Shown: positions 25,927 through 34,693 of the stretch, piece by piece
How positions within the stretch are numbered: position 1 is the first letter of the stretch
How the letters are laid out: each line of letters starts with the position of its first letter
The notes under the pieces: model-generated
The model's input: only the letters and a program-made list of their open reading frames with translations
Database searches by the model: none
Told to the model about the DNA's origin: nothing
Source: Alphaproteobacteria bacterium
Lineage (GTDB): Bacteria; Pseudomonadota; Alphaproteobacteria; UBA828
Assembly (NCBI GenBank): GCA_011523425.1
Contig: WTGU01000131.1
Coordinates: 45,709-109,708 of the forward strand
DNA: 64,000 nt
Reading direction: 5' to 3'
Position numbers and translations under genes: made by a program

Positions 25927-26712
25927 ATGAGCGAGGACGACGCGAAGAGGGACGACGGGGGCACGGGCGACGCGCCGCCCCGTCTCATTCAGCCGCCGCG
26001 CCGGCGGGGCTTGATCGCGCGCCTCAGGACCTACTTCTTCACCGGCGTCCTCGTCACCGCGCCCATCGGCATCACCATCTGGCTGCTCTGGTTGGTGGTC
26101 GACCTGTTCGACCGCGCGGTCGTTCCCCTGATCCCCGACGCCTACAACCCGTCCGACATCCTGGGGACCAACGTGCCCGGCGTCGGCATCGTGATCGTGC
26201 TGATCCTGGTCACGCTGGTGGGCGCCCTCTTCGCCAACGTGGCCGGCCGCTTCCTGATGCGCTTCGGCGAGCGCCTGGTCTCGCGTGTGCCCGTGGTGCG
26301 GACGATCTACGGCGTGCTCAAGCAGATCTTCGACGCCGTGCTGGCGCAGTCGGCCAACGCCTTCCGCGAGGTCGTGCTGATCGAGTATCCGCGCCGCGGC
26401 ATCTGGGTCATCGGCTTCGTCACCAGCCCGACGAAGGGCGAGGTGCAGCGGGTCATGCAGGACGAGATGGTCAACGTGTTCCTGCCGACCACGCCCAACC
26501 CCACCTCGGGCTTCCTCCTCTTCGTGCCGCGCAAGGACGTCATCCCGCTCGACATGACCGTCGAGGAGGGCGTGAAGCTGGTGATCTCGGGCGGCATCGT
26601 CAGCCCGCCGGAGCGGAGGGCGGGAGAGGCCCCGGCCGGGTCTGAAACCGGGACTGCCTCCGCCGTCGGAGAGGCGGAAGACGAGCGGGACGCCGGTCGC
26701 GGCGGGAGCTGA
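25927..26712 (+). CDS. DUF502 family membrane protein
   Basis: A 261-residue inner-membrane protein. Two hydrophobic segments lie at about residues 38-62 and 85-110 (around GVLVTAPIGITIWLLW and GIVIVLILVTLVGALFA). The family motif RIPVVRTIYGVLKQ-like (RVPVVRTIYGVLKQ) follows, then the soluble part with PRKDVIPLDMTVEEGVKLVISGG, which is diagnostic. The C-terminal 35 residues are acidic and disordered. The function of DUF502 is unknown. A 19-codon frame (ATG at 25871) ends over its start codon; this may be chance. Confidence 0.88.
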   Translation: MSEDDAKRDDGGTGDAPPRLIQPPRRRGLIARLRTYFFTGVLVTAPIGITIWLLWLVVDLFDRAVVPLIPDAYNPSDILGTNVPGVGIVIVLILVTLVGALFANVAGRFLMRFGERLVSRVPVVRTIYGVLKQIFDAVLAQSANAFREVVLIEYPRRGIWVIGFVTSPTKGEVQRVMQDEMVNVFLPTTPNPTSGFLLFVPRKDVIPLDMTVEEGVKLVISGGIVSPPERRAGEAPAGSETGTASAVGEAEDERDAGRGGS

Positions 26713-26729
26713 CGACTGTCGCGCGGCGC

Positions 26730-26758
26730 TTGCGGCCGGGCTCCCGGGATCCTATGAG
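26730..26758 (+). promoter_or_regulatory. Probable sigma-70 promoter of tRNA-Pro(TGG)
   Basis: TTGCGG at 26730-26735 and TATGAG at 26753-26758, spaced exactly 17 bases. Transcription would begin about 15 bases before the mature tRNA, giving a short 5' leader. Confidence 0.6.
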
Positions 26759-26781
26759 TCCGCTGACGAGTCGCGGCGATA

Positions 26782-26858
26782 CGGGGTGTGGCGCAGCCAG
26801 GTAGCGCATCTGCTTTGGGAGCAGGAGGTCGCCGGTTCAAATCCGGCCACCCCGACCA
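26782..26858 (+). tRNA. tRNA-Pro (anticodon TGG)
   Basis: A 77-base cloverleaf: acceptor CGGGGTG/CACCCCG, anticodon stem TCTGC/GCAGG (last pair T-G) with loop TTTGGGA, T-arm GCCGG-TTCAAAT-CCGGC, encoded CCA. It reads all CCN codons except possibly CCC. It is the second tRNA-Pro within 2 kb, on the opposite strand to the first. Confidence 0.95.
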
Positions 26859-26887
26859 CCCTAAAGATGAAAGATGGTTCGGGCGCC

Positions 26888-27232
26888 TCAGTTGACGGCG
26901 AAGCTCTCGCCGCAGCCGCAGGTGCTGGTGACGTTGGGATTGTTGAAGACGAAGGTGGCGCTGAGCCTGTCCTCGCTGAAGTCGAGCTCGGTGCCGATCA
27001 GGAACATCACCGCCGCAGGGTCCACCACCACCGTGACGCCCTGCTGGGAGATCACCTCGGCGCCGGGCGGGACCTCCTCCGCGTAGTCCATGGTGTAGGA
27101 CATGCCGGAGCATCCGGCGTTCCTGACCCCGATCCTGATGCCGTGCGCGGGCGCCGCATCCTCGGGCCTGAGCGCCATCAGGTGGCGGATGCGCTCGGCG
27201 GCGCGTTCCGTGATACTGAGAATGTCCTTCAT
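26888..27232 (-). CDS. sufA: A-type iron-sulfur carrier
   Basis: A 114-residue HesB/IscA-family protein that carries an Fe-S cluster from the SufBCD scaffold to apo-proteins. The three conserved cysteines are present: Cys41 in NAGCSGMSY, and Cys105/Cys107 in STCGCGESF. The ATG at 27232 was chosen since it starts the conserved region (MKDILSITERA); an upstream in-frame start at 27277 would overlap the sufT end. Last gene of the suf operon. Confidence 0.92.
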   Translation of the reverse strand: MKDILSITERAAERIRHLMALRPEDAAPAHGIRIGVRNAGCSGMSYTMDYAEEVPPGAEVISQQGVTVVVDPAAVMFLIGTELDFSEDRLSATFVFNNPNVTSTCGCGESFAVN

Positions 27233-27257
27233 CGGGCTATCCGGGCGTCCCCTCGGG

Positions 27258-27812
27258 CTACATGAAGCCGAGCTCAAGCTGGGCCGCCTCCGACATCATG
27301 TCGGGCGTCCACGGCGGGTCCCATACCAGCTCTACCTCGACGTCGCCTATCCCCTCCACCATGGTCGCCACCGCGTGCTCGACCATGCCGGGCATGCTGC
27401 CGGCGACGGGGCAGCCGGGCGTCGTCAGTGTCATGCAGATGCGGGCGTCGTTGGCCTCGTTCAGGCTCACGTCGTAGACGAGGCCGAGCTGGTAGATGTC
27501 CACCGGAATCTCCGGGTCGTAGACAGAGCTGAGCGCCCGCGCGATCTGACCCGAGAGCGGGTGTTCCGGGTCTACGCCGGGCGGCGGCGGCAGGGTGTCG
27601 GCCGCCTCGGGCGCAGCCTCGACGAGCTGTGGCGCGAGCTCCCCGCCGGGCGGACCCATGGGATCGACGCCGCCGGACGGAGACCAGGCCTCGTAGCTGG
27701 GCGGCGCGGGCGGCGGCGGGGGAGCTACCGCCTCGGCGGCCGTCGCTTCCGGCGCCGCGGGGGGCTCCGGCCGCTCCTCGGCCCGGCTCTTCCTGCGGAA
27801 CAGGTTCATCAT
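27258..27812 (-). CDS. sufT: SUF assembly protein SufT (DUF59/MIP18 family) with Pro-rich extension
   Basis: A 184-residue protein. The C-terminal 95 residues form a MIP18/DUF59 domain (ALSSVYDPEIPVDIYQLGLVYDV, then TTPGCP with the conserved Cys, and VWDPPWTPDMMSE). It is implicated in Fe-S cluster maturation. The first about 85 residues are Pro/Ala/Glu-rich with runs of proline, predicted disordered, and add to the usual 100-residue domain. Two adjacent ATGs (27812, 27809) overlap the sufU stop. Confidence 0.88.
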   Translation of the reverse strand: MMNLFRRKSRAEERPEPPAAPEATAAEAVAPPPPPAPPSYEAWSPSGGVDPMGPPGGELAPQLVEAAPEAADTLPPPPGVDPEHPLSGQIARALSSVYDPEIPVDIYQLGLVYDVSLNEANDARICMTLTTPGCPVAGSMPGMVEHAVATMVEGIGDVEVELVWDPPWTPDMMSEAAQLELGFM

Positions 27813-28270
27813 TCCGTGGTGACCTCCTCGCTCCCGCCGTCCAACGCCGCCTTCATCGTGTGCCAGGGGAGCGTCGCACACTTGACCCGCATCGGGAACT
27901 CCCGCACGCCGGCGAGCACGATCAGCTTGTCCAGGTCCGGCGCCTCGAAGTCGGCTTCGCAGGCGGGCTCGGACGGCGCCACCAGGGCGTGAAACTGGGT
28001 GAACATCGTCTGCACCTCGTCAAGCGACTTGCCGCGCAGCATCTCCGTCATCATGGAGGCGGACGCCATCGAGATGGCGCAGCCCCGCCCCTCGAAGCCG
28101 ATGTCGGCGACCACGCCGTCGGCCACCGTGATGTAGATGGTCACCGTATCGCCGCAGAGCGGGTTGTGGCCGTGGGATTCGCCGGTCACCGCCTCGGGCC
28201 TGCCGAAATTACGCGGCGACTTGCCGTGATCGAGGATCACCTCCTGGTAGAGCTCGCGCAGCTCGGACAT
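27809..28270 (-). CDS. sufU: SufU-type sulfur transfer/scaffold protein
   Basis: A 153-residue IscU-like protein with the SufU signature: PLCGD (Cys39, Asp41), a longer spacer typical of SufU, GCAIS (Cys64) and VKCATLPW (Cys131). In SufU these bind zinc and accept persulfide sulfur from SufS. Its ATG lies over the last base of the sufS stop (TGATG), consistent with the tight operon. Confidence 0.92.
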   Translation of the reverse strand: MSELRELYQEVILDHGKSPRNFGRPEAVTGESHGHNPLCGDTVTIYITVADGVVADIGFEGRGCAISMASASMMTEMLRGKSLDEVQTMFTQFHALVAPSEPACEADFEAPDLDKLIVLAGVREFPMRVKCATLPWHTMKAALDGGSEEVTTE

Positions 28271-29538
28271 CAGCCGAATATCTCCCGCACCTCGTCGAGG
28301 CCGCCGATCAGGCGGTCGACGTCTTCGCGCGTGTTGTAGAGGCCGAAGGAGGCCCGCACGGTGCCGGCGATGCCGAAGCGGTCCATCAGGGGCTGCGCGC
28401 AGTGATGGCCGACCCGCACCGCGACGCCGGCGCGGTCGAGGATCGTGCCCACGTCGTGGGGATGCACGCCGTCCATGGTGAAGGAGACGATGGCGGCCTT
28501 CTCCGACGCGGTACCGTAGAGGCGGACATCGTTGTGAGCCCGGAGCCGCTCGGTCGCGTAGGCCAGCAGGTCGTGCTCGTGGGCGGCGACGGCGGTGGCG
28601 TCGAGCGTGGCGAGGTAGTCGAGCGCGGCATGGAGGCCGACGGCGGCGGCGATGGGCGGCGTGCCGGCCTCGAAGCGGGCGGGCGGTGGAGCGAAGGTCG
28701 TCCGCTCGAAGGTGACGCGCTCGATCATGTCGCCGCCGCCCTGGTAGGGCGGCATGGCGGCGAGCAGCGCCTCCTTGCCGTAGAGCACGCCGATGCCGCC
28801 CGGCCCGTAGAGCTTGTGTCCGGAGAAGCAGTAGAAATCCACGTCCATCGCCTGCACGTCGACGGAGCGGTGGACGATGCCCTGGGCACCGTCCAGCAGC
28901 ACGCGGGCGCCGTGGGCATGGGCGATGCGCACGATCTCAGTCACCGGAAGCACGGTGCCCAGCACGTTGGAGACGTGGGTGAGCGCCACCAGCCGGGTGC
29001 GCGGCCCGACCAGCGCCTCGTAGTCATCGAGCCGGAAGGCGCCGCTGTCGTCCACCGGCACCACCTTCAGCACGATGCCGGTACGCTCGCGCAGGAGCTG
29101 CCAGGGCACGATGTTGGCGTGGTGCTCCAGCACCGAGAGCACGACCTCGTCGCCTTCCTTCAGGAAGGTGCCGCCCCAGCTCGTGGCCACCAGGTTGATC
29201 GCCTCCGTCGCCCCCTTGGTGAAGACGATCTCGCTGGCCGAGCGCGCATTGACGAAGCGCTGCACGCGCGCCCGGGCGCCCTCGTAGGCCTCGGTCGCCT
29301 TCGCGCTCAGCTCGTAGACGCCGCGATGGATGTTGGCGTACTCGGCCTCGTAGCAGCGCGCGATGGCGTCGATGACCTGGCGCGGCTTCTGCGCGCTCGC
29401 GCCGCTGTCGAGGAACGCGAGCGGCTTGCCGTGGACCGTGCGCGCGAGGATGGGGAAGTCGGCGCGCACGCTGTCCACGTCGAACGGGACGGTAGTGGCC
29501 GGGGGCCGGTCGACGCGGCGGGCGGGAGCGGTGTTCAC
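28270..29538 (-). CDS. sufS: Cysteine desulfurase SufS
   Basis: A 422-residue class V PLP enzyme that withdraws sulfur from cysteine for Fe-S cluster assembly. The PLP Lys is in FSGHKLYGP, and the nucleophilic Cys in GHHCAQPL. LEHHANIVPW, LDGAQGIVH and the C-terminal RASFGLYNT are present. Translation likely starts at GTG 29538, with GGGGGAGGG as ribosome site, overlapping the sufD stop (GTGA). An in-frame ATG eight codons upstream is possible. Confidence 0.95.
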   Translation of the reverse strand: MNTAPARRVDRPPATTVPFDVDSVRADFPILARTVHGKPLAFLDSGASAQKPRQVIDAIARCYEAEYANIHRGVYELSAKATEAYEGARARVQRFVNARSASEIVFTKGATEAINLVATSWGGTFLKEGDEVVLSVLEHHANIVPWQLLRERTGIVLKVVPVDDSGAFRLDDYEALVGPRTRLVALTHVSNVLGTVLPVTEIVRIAHAHGARVLLDGAQGIVHRSVDVQAMDVDFYCFSGHKLYGPGGIGVLYGKEALLAAMPPYQGGGDMIERVTFERTTFAPPPARFEAGTPPIAAAVGLHAALDYLATLDATAVAAHEHDLLAYATERLRAHNDVRLYGTASEKAAIVSFTMDGVHPHDVGTILDRAGVAVRVGHHCAQPLMDRFGIAGTVRASFGLYNTREDVDRLIGGLDEVREIFG

Positions 29539-30854
29539 GGGCACCCTCCCCCGTCGATCCATGCGGCGACGCGCTCGATCAGTACCGCCCGGACGCCCTC
29601 GTGCGGCACCTCTTCCATCATGTCGCACATGAAGCCCTCGACGATCAGCGCCAGTGCGGTCCTGTGATCGAGGCCGCGCGAGCGCAGGTAGAAGAGCTGC
29701 TCCGCCTCGGGCTCGCCGGCGGTCGCGCCGTGGCTGCACTTCACGTCGTCGGCGTAGATCTCGAGCTCCGGCTTGGTGTCGATCTCGGCCTTGCGCGAGA
29801 GCAGCAGGGTGCGGTTGAGCTGGTGGCCGTCGGTCTTCTGCGCGTCCTTGCGAACGATGATCTTGCCCTGGAAGACCCCGCGCGCCGTATCGTCGAGCAC
29901 GCCCTTGTAGACCTCGCGGCTCTCGCAGTTGGGCACGGCGTGGTCGATCACCGTCGTGTTGTCCACGTGCTGGCTGCCGCGCGCCATGTAGCCGCCGCCG
30001 AGCCAGCAGGCGGCGCCCTCGCCCTCCAGCCGGACGTGGATCTCGTGGCGTGCGAGCCGCGCGCCGAGCGCCAGCAAGTGGCTCTCGTAGCGCGCGCCGC
30101 CGGCGAGGGCAGCCCTCGTCAGCGCCGTGTGGTAGGCGTCCGGGCCTTCGACCTGCAGCTTGACGTGGCTAAGCGTCGCGTCCCCGCCGAGCGCGATGTC
30201 CGCGAGCGGGTTGGACCAGGTCGCCGCGCCCGCCGGCCCGTCGTGACCCTCGACTAGCGTGAGCCGGCTGCCCGCACCGAGGCGCACGACGACGCGCGGA
30301 TGCCAGGCCAGCGGCGCGACGCCGGGCGAGGCCGCGAAGCGGAGCCGGAGCGGCTCCTCGATCTCTACCCCCTCTGCGGTCTCGACGATGCAGCCGTCCG
30401 CCGCGAAGGCCGCGTTGAAGGCGGCAAGCGGCTCCCCGTTCAGCGCCCCGGTGCCGCCGATCAGTCCCTCGACCCCGGCCGGGTCGTCGGCCAGCGCCTG
30501 CGCCAGCCCGGTCACGCGCAGGCCCGCAGGCAGACTGTCGAGGCGCGAGCGGGCCGCGGAGAAGCGGCCGTTGACGAAGACCGCGCATGGCCCTGCCACC
30601 GCGTCGAAGGGATCCGCAGATTCGGACGCCTCTGCCTCGTGCGCCGGCGGCGGCGAAAAATCCAGTTCCGCGAGCGGGGCGAGGCTGGTGTACTTCCACG
30701 CCTCCATGCGGGTGCCGGGCAGCCCGTTCGCGCTCAGGCCGCGGGCGTCCGCGCGCAGCGCATCGAGCCATGGGGTACCTGCGCCCGGCAGCGCCACCGC
30801 CGGCCCGGCGCCGGGCGCCGGATAGTCGAAGGGAATGGTGCGCGGGCCGGGCAT
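29535..30854 (-). CDS. sufD: SufD, Fe-S scaffold subunit
   Basis: A 439-residue beta-helix protein of the SufBCD scaffold. It shows the family motifs HVDNTTVIDHAVPNCESREVYKGVLDD, GVFQGKIIVRKDAQKTD and KCSHGATAGEP, together with a short N-terminal helical part (the WKYTSLAPL motif). It works with SufB and SufC to build the cluster. It starts 16 bases after sufC ends and overlaps sufS. Confidence 0.95.
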   Translation of the reverse strand: MPGPRTIPFDYPAPGAGPAVALPGAGTPWLDALRADARGLSANGLPGTRMEAWKYTSLAPLAELDFSPPPAHEAEASESADPFDAVAGPCAVFVNGRFSAARSRLDSLPAGLRVTGLAQALADDPAGVEGLIGGTGALNGEPLAAFNAAFAADGCIVETAEGVEIEEPLRLRFAASPGVAPLAWHPRVVVRLGAGSRLTLVEGHDGPAGAATWSNPLADIALGGDATLSHVKLQVEGPDAYHTALTRAALAGGARYESHLLALGARLARHEIHVRLEGEGAACWLGGGYMARGSQHVDNTTVIDHAVPNCESREVYKGVLDDTARGVFQGKIIVRKDAQKTDGHQLNRTLLLSRKAEIDTKPELEIYADDVKCSHGATAGEPEAEQLFYLRSRGLDHRTALALIVEGFMCDMMEEVPHEGVRAVLIERVAAWIDGGGCP

Positions 30855-30870
30855 GGCGTGCCGCCGCCGT

Positions 30871-31641
30871 TCAGGCCGCCGCGCTCGGCTCGAGGCCGAG
30901 GCCGGCATAGCCGCTCTTCTCGAGCTCCAGCGCAAGCTCGCGCCCGCCGGAGCGGACGATGCGCCCGCCGGCGAGCACGTGCACGCGGTCCGGCACGACG
31001 TGATCGAGGAGCCGCTGGTAATGGGTGATGACCAGCATCGACCGCTCCGGCCCGCGCAGCGCGTTGATGCCGCTCGCGACCACCTTCAGCGCGTCGATGT
31101 CGAGGCCCGAATCGGTCTCGTCGAGGACCGCGAGCGCGGGCTCCAGCAACGCCATCTGCAGCATCTCGTTGCGCTTCTTCTCGCCGCCGGAGAAACCCAC
31201 GTTGAGCGCACGGCGCATCATGCCGTCGTCGATGCCGAGCGCGGTGCGCTTCTCCTTCACCAGCTTGAGGAACTCCATCGCGTCGTATTCCTTCTCGCCG
31301 CGATGCTTGCGGACCGCGTTGACCGCGGTCTTCAGGAAGGTGGCGCTGCCGACGCCGGGAATCTCCACCGGATACTGGAAGGCGAGGAAGACGCCGGAGA
31401 GCGCGCGCTCCTCGATGCTCATGGCGAGCAGGTCGGCGCCCCGGTAGGTGACCGAGCCTGCGGTCACCTCGTAGCCCTCGCGGCCCGCGATCACGTAGGC
31501 GAGGGTACTCTTGCCGGAGCCGTTGGGCCCCATGACCGCATGGACCTCGCCCGCGTTCACCGCGAGATCGAGGCCGTTCAGGATCGGCTTGCCGTCCACG
31601 GTCGCGTGCAGGTTCTCTATCGTCAACATGAGTTCAGACAT
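30871..31641 (-). CDS. sufC: SufC, Fe-S assembly ATPase
   Basis: A 256-residue soluble ABC ATPase that drives conformational change of SufB-SufD. Walker A is GPNGSGKST, signature-like FSGGEKKRNE, Walker B LAVLDETDSGLD, and the H-loop is ITHYQRLL. These are the diagnostic SufC forms. ATG at 31641; the sufB stop lies 42 bases before it. Confidence 0.97.
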   Translation of the reverse strand: MSELMLTIENLHATVDGKPILNGLDLAVNAGEVHAVMGPNGSGKSTLAYVIAGREGYEVTAGSVTYRGADLLAMSIEERALSGVFLAFQYPVEIPGVGSATFLKTAVNAVRKHRGEKEYDAMEFLKLVKEKRTALGIDDGMMRRALNVGFSGGEKKRNEMLQMALLEPALAVLDETDSGLDIDALKVVASGINALRGPERSMLVITHYQRLLDHVVPDRVHVLAGGRIVRSGGRELALELEKSGYAGLGLEPSAAA

Positions 31642-31682
31642 TGCCTTCAGAATGGGGTTGGAAGCCGGTATCCGGGGCGGCC

Positions 31683-33146
31683 CTAGCCGACGCTGCCTTC
31701 GAGGCTGATCGCCACCAGCTTCTGCGCCTCGACGGCGAACTCCATCGGCAGTTCCTGCAGCACCTCGCGGCAGAAGCCGTTGACGATCAGCGCCACGGCG
31801 TCCTCCTCCTCGATGCCGCGCTGGCGGCAGTAGAAGAGCTGGTCCTCGCTGATCTTCGAGGTCGTCGCCTCGTGCTCCACCCGCGCCGTGGGATTGCGGG
31901 ATTCGATGTAGGGCACGGTGTGGGCGCCGCAGGTGTCGCCGATCAGGAGCGAATCGCACTGGGTGTGGTTGCGCGCGCCCTCGGCCTTCGGCTGGACGCG
32001 GACGAGGCCGCGATAGGTGCTGTCCGAGCGCCCGGCCGCGATGCCCTTGGAGACGATGCGGCTCCGCGTGTTGCGGCCGATGTGGATCATCTTGGTGCCG
32101 GTGTCCGCCTGCTGGCGGTTGTTGGTGATGGCGATGGAGTAGAACTCGCCGACCGAGTTGTCGCCCTGCAGGATGCAGCTCGGGTACTTCCAGGTGATCG
32201 CGGAGCCGGTCTCCACCTGGGTCCACGAGATCTTGGCGTTGGCGCCGCGGCAGGCGCCGCGCTTGGTGACGAAGTTGTAGATTCCGCCCCTGCCCTCGGC
32301 ATCGCCCGGATACCAGTTCTGCACCGTGGAGTACTTGATCTCGGCGTCGTCCAGCGCCACCAGCTCGACCACCGCCGCGTGAAGCTGGTTCTCGTCCCGC
32401 ATCGGCGCGGTGCACCCTTCCAGGTAGCTCACGTAGGAGCCCTCGTCGGCGATGATGAGGGTGCGCTCGAACTGGCCCGTGTTGGCGGCGTTGATGCGGA
32501 AGTAGGTGGAGAGCTCCATCGGGCAGCGCACGCCCTTCGGCACGTAGACGAAGGAGCCGTCGGTGAAGACCGCCGAGTTGAGCGTCGCGAAGAAGTTGTC
32601 CGAATAGGGCACGACCGAGCCGAGATAGCGCTGCACCAGCGCGGGATGCTCCTTCACCGCCTCCGAGATCGAGCAGAAGATGATGCCCATCTCGGCGAGC
32701 TTGTCCTTGAAGGTGGTCGCCACCGAGACGCTGTCGAACACCGCATCGACGGCGACCCCGGCCAGCATCTCCTGCTCCTGGAGCGGGATGCCGAGCTTCT
32801 CGTAGGTCTTGAGAAGCTCCGGGTCGACCTCGTCCAGGCTCTTCGGCCGGTCAGCGTCGGACTTGGGCGCGGAGTAGTAGCAGGCGTCTTGATAGTCGAT
32901 CGGCGGATAGTGCAGCTTGGCCCAGGTCGGCTCCTCGTCCTCCATCTGAAGCCAGCGCTCGAACGCCTTGATCCGCCACGCAAGAAGCCATTCCGGCTCG
33001 CCCTTCTTCGCGGAGATGAAGCGGATCGTGTCGTGGTCCAGGCCGGGGGGCGCGGAGTCGGCCTCGACGTCGGTGACGAAGCCGTACTTGTAGCGCTCGC
33101 CGGCGTAGGATTCGACGGCCTGCGCGGCGTCGTGCTGGGCGCTCAT
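31683..33146 (-). CDS. sufB: SufB, Fe-S scaffold subunit
   Basis: A 487-residue scaffold protein, full length. The beta-helix core contains [25 protein letters not shown], and [14 protein letters not shown] near the C-terminus, with conserved Cys residues as candidate cluster or persulfide sites. It assembles Fe-S clusters together with SufC and SufD. The start overlaps the upstream regulator gene by four bases. Confidence 0.97.
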   Translation of the reverse strand: MSAQHDAAQAVESYAGERYKYGFVTDVEADSAPPGLDHDTIRFISAKKGEPEWLLAWRIKAFERWLQMEDEEPTWAKLHYPPIDYQDACYYSAPKSDADRPKSLDEVDPELLKTYEKLGIPLQEQEMLAGVAVDAVFDSVSVATTFKDKLAEMGIIFCSISEAVKEHPALVQRYLGSVVPYSDNFFATLNSAVFTDGSFVYVPKGVRCPMELSTYFRINAANTGQFERTLIIADEGSYVSYLEGCTAPMRDENQLHAAVVELVALDDAEIKYSTVQNWYPGDAEGRGGIYNFVTKRGACRGANAKISWTQVETGSAITWKYPSCILQGDNSVGEFYSIAITNNRQQADTGTKMIHIGRNTRSRIVSKGIAAGRSDSTYRGLVRVQPKAEGARNHTQCDSLLIGDTCGAHTVPYIESRNPTARVEHEATTSKISEDQLFYCRQRGIEEEDAVALIVNGFCREVLQELPMEFAVEAQKLVAISLEGSVG

Positions 33147-33613
33147 GATGCGTGCTCCCGTCCGCCGGCGCTCTTCTCGACCGGCACCGGCCTGGCACCG
33201 CTCGGCGCCGCCGCCTGGGCCATGTCGGCCAGCGTCACCTCCTCCAGCGCCACGCGGATCGCGTCGCTGATCTTCTGCCAGGGCCCGCGCACCGAGCAGA
33301 AGCTCTCCAGCTCGCAGATGCCGGAGGGGCCGTCGAGGCAGTCGGCGAGCGAGATCGGCCCGTCCACGGCGGCCACCAGCGCGGCCACCGAGACCTGATC
33401 CGGCGCGTGCGCCAGGGTGTAGCCGCCCTTGGCGCCGCGGTGCGAGGTCAGGATGCCGGCCTTCGCCAGCAGCTTCAGGAGCTTGCTCGCGCTCGGCTGG
33501 GGCACGCCGGTGCGCGCGGCGATGCTCGCCGCGGTGTGGCGCGCACGCGGCTCGCGCGCGACGTGGGTCATGGCCACGACACCGTAGTCGGCCATGCGGC
33601 TGACGCGGATCAT
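33143..33613 (-). CDS. Rrf2-family SUF operon regulator
   Basis: A 156-residue Rrf2/IscR-type regulator. The winged HTH is in the first 70 residues ([22 protein letters not shown] and [10 protein letters not shown]). Three cysteines, Cys92, Cys100 and Cys106, sit in the positions that hold an Fe-S cluster in IscR, with spacing x7 and x5 instead of IscR's x5 and x5. It leads the suf operon and so very likely senses cluster status and represses it. It matches the SUF-associated Rrf2 subfamily rather than IscR itself. Start at 33613; an ATG six codons in is also possible. Confidence 0.92.
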   Translation of the reverse strand: MIRVSRMADYGVVAMTHVAREPRARHTAASIAARTGVPQPSASKLLKLLAKAGILTSHRGAKGGYTLAHAPDQVSVAALVAAVDGPISLADCLDGPSGICELESFCSVRGPWQKISDAIRVALEEVTLADMAQAAAPSGARPVPVEKSAGGREHAS

Positions 33614-33663
33614 GCTGTTGCCCCCTTCGCTACGCCCGCCCCTCTCCGAACGGGCGTGACAGG

Positions 33664-33692
33664 CATATAGGACGAAACCGGTCCGCTTTCAA
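33664..33692 (-). promoter_or_regulatory. Probable sigma-70 promoter of the suf operon
   Basis: On the minus strand, TTGAAA (33687-33692) and TATATG (33664-33669), with a 17-base spacer. The ATG of the Rrf2 regulator is 50 bases downstream of the -10. The adjacent AT-rich stretch 33693-33713, with a TGACGTCA palindrome at 33711-33718, is a candidate site for that regulator. Confidence 0.65.
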
Positions 33693-33764
33693 CAGGAAAT
33701 ATCAGTCAATTGACGTCAGGTTCAACGGAAGCATCGTCGGGGCCGCGATGAAAGCAGCTCGGTC

Positions 33765-34310
33765 TTAGCCTATCCTTTTGTTGCAAATGGGCAAACGCTT
33801 ATTGTCAAGATAATATTTAGCCTGCACTTTGACTTCTACAAGTGTCAGCTGATACTTTTCCGGCAATTCGGAAAATTTATCCAGTCCACCACTGCCTGGA
33901 GTCCAAATGGCCACCGAAAGTGTGTTCTTGATTCTTTGCCAACGCTCTCCAATACCGGGGTGACGGCGCAGATATTCCTTATATAGCGCCTCTCTTTCCT
34001 TTTTTGAGTAATCTCGTGCCTTGTACCAACGAATAGTGTCACCAAAATTCGGATTAATCTCTCTCTTATGGAGTGTGTTTCCGCCGGCGTGAATCCCATA
34101 GAAGCACTCGCACGCTTTGTCGAATGCGTCCAATCTATCCCTCAGATTTTTCGCACGTCCAATATATATAATTCTGTTGCTGAGACCAGTCGGTGGAACA
34201 CCACGATTTACACGCCTGCCGATGAGATAAACGCCACCTTCATTACGTTCTATTGCACAAATATTTCTACGATTCTCTAGCGAAACCCAATTAGAGAATG
34301 GTATATTCAT
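33765..34310 (-). CDS. GIY-YIG nuclease-domain protein, AT-rich, probably acquired
   Basis: A 181-residue protein with a GIY-YIG-type core: GVYLIGR near residue 26, IIYIGRAKNLRDRLDAF near residue 46 with the conserved Arg, and a downstream EKWQRIKN-like segment (ERWQRIKN) with Glu/Asn. Such domains cut DNA in homing endonucleases, repair enzymes and some restriction systems. The gene is strikingly AT-rich (many TTT, AAA and ATA codons) against a background rich in G and C, and ends sharply at both sides, indicating transfer. The ATG at 34310 has GAGGTG upstream. It overlaps the 3' end of a short frame that starts like a HEPN protein. Confidence 0.7.
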   Translation of the reverse strand: MNIPFSNWVSLENRRNICAIERNEGGVYLIGRRVNRGVPPTGLSNRIIYIGRAKNLRDRLDAFDKACECFYGIHAGGNTLHKREINPNFGDTIRWYKARDYSKKEREALYKEYLRRHPGIGERWQRIKNTLSVAIWTPGSGGLDKFSELPEKYQLTLVEVKVQAKYYLDNKRLPICNKRIG

Positions 34311-34395
34311 GGCACCTCGCCTCTTCCGACTCAATTACTGCAGCACATTTGGCCAAGACTCGCGCTCTCCAAATACTCCTGACTTCAGGCCTCAT
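34291..34395 (-). pseudogene. Possible remnant of a HEPN (DUF86) toxin gene
   Basis: A 34-codon frame whose ATG overlaps the end of the nucleotidyltransferase gene, exactly where MNT/HEPN pairs place the HEPN gene. Its first residues MRPEVR resemble the usual start of DUF86 proteins; then the resemblance ends and the frame runs into the GIY-YIG gene. Interpreted as the 5' end of a HEPN gene cut by the insertion of foreign DNA. The short match could be chance. Confidence 0.35.
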
Positions 34396-34693
34396 ATAGC
34401 ACCGCACTGGTCTGCTCGACCGAGCGCCGGAAGAACGGGTTCCTGATGGCCGAGTCCACGACCAGCTCCACCGGCCCGTCCAGCAGCCGCTCGAGATCCT
34501 CCAGCAGGCCGAAATAGCTGTCGGCATAGGCACCGGACGGCAGCTCCTGAAACTCCACGACGAAGTCGAAATCGCTCTTGCCGGCGCGGTGCGCGCCGGT
34601 TGCCGCCGAGCCGAACAGCGCGAGCCTCAGCACGTGGTGCCGACCGCAAAGCCGCTGAATGTCCGCGGTGCGCTCGGCGACGGCGGCGATCAT
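34385..34693 (-). CDS. Minimal nucleotidyltransferase (MNT domain), toxin-antitoxin type
   Basis: A 102-residue protein with the polymerase-beta-like motif [21 protein letters not shown]: Gly-Ser and two acidic residues (Asp-x-Asp) all present. In HEPN/MNT pairs this enzyme AMPylates the HEPN ribonuclease toxin to neutralise it. Here no intact HEPN gene follows. ATG at 34693 with GGGAGAGG upstream; a GTG 14 codons earlier is less likely. Composition is like the host's, so it belongs to the older part of the locus. Confidence 0.82.
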   Translation of the reverse strand: MIAAVAERTADIQRLCGRHHVLRLALFGSAATGAHRAGKSDFDFVVEFQELPSGAYADSYFGLLEDLERLLDGPVELVVDSAIRNPFFRRSVEQTSAVLYEA

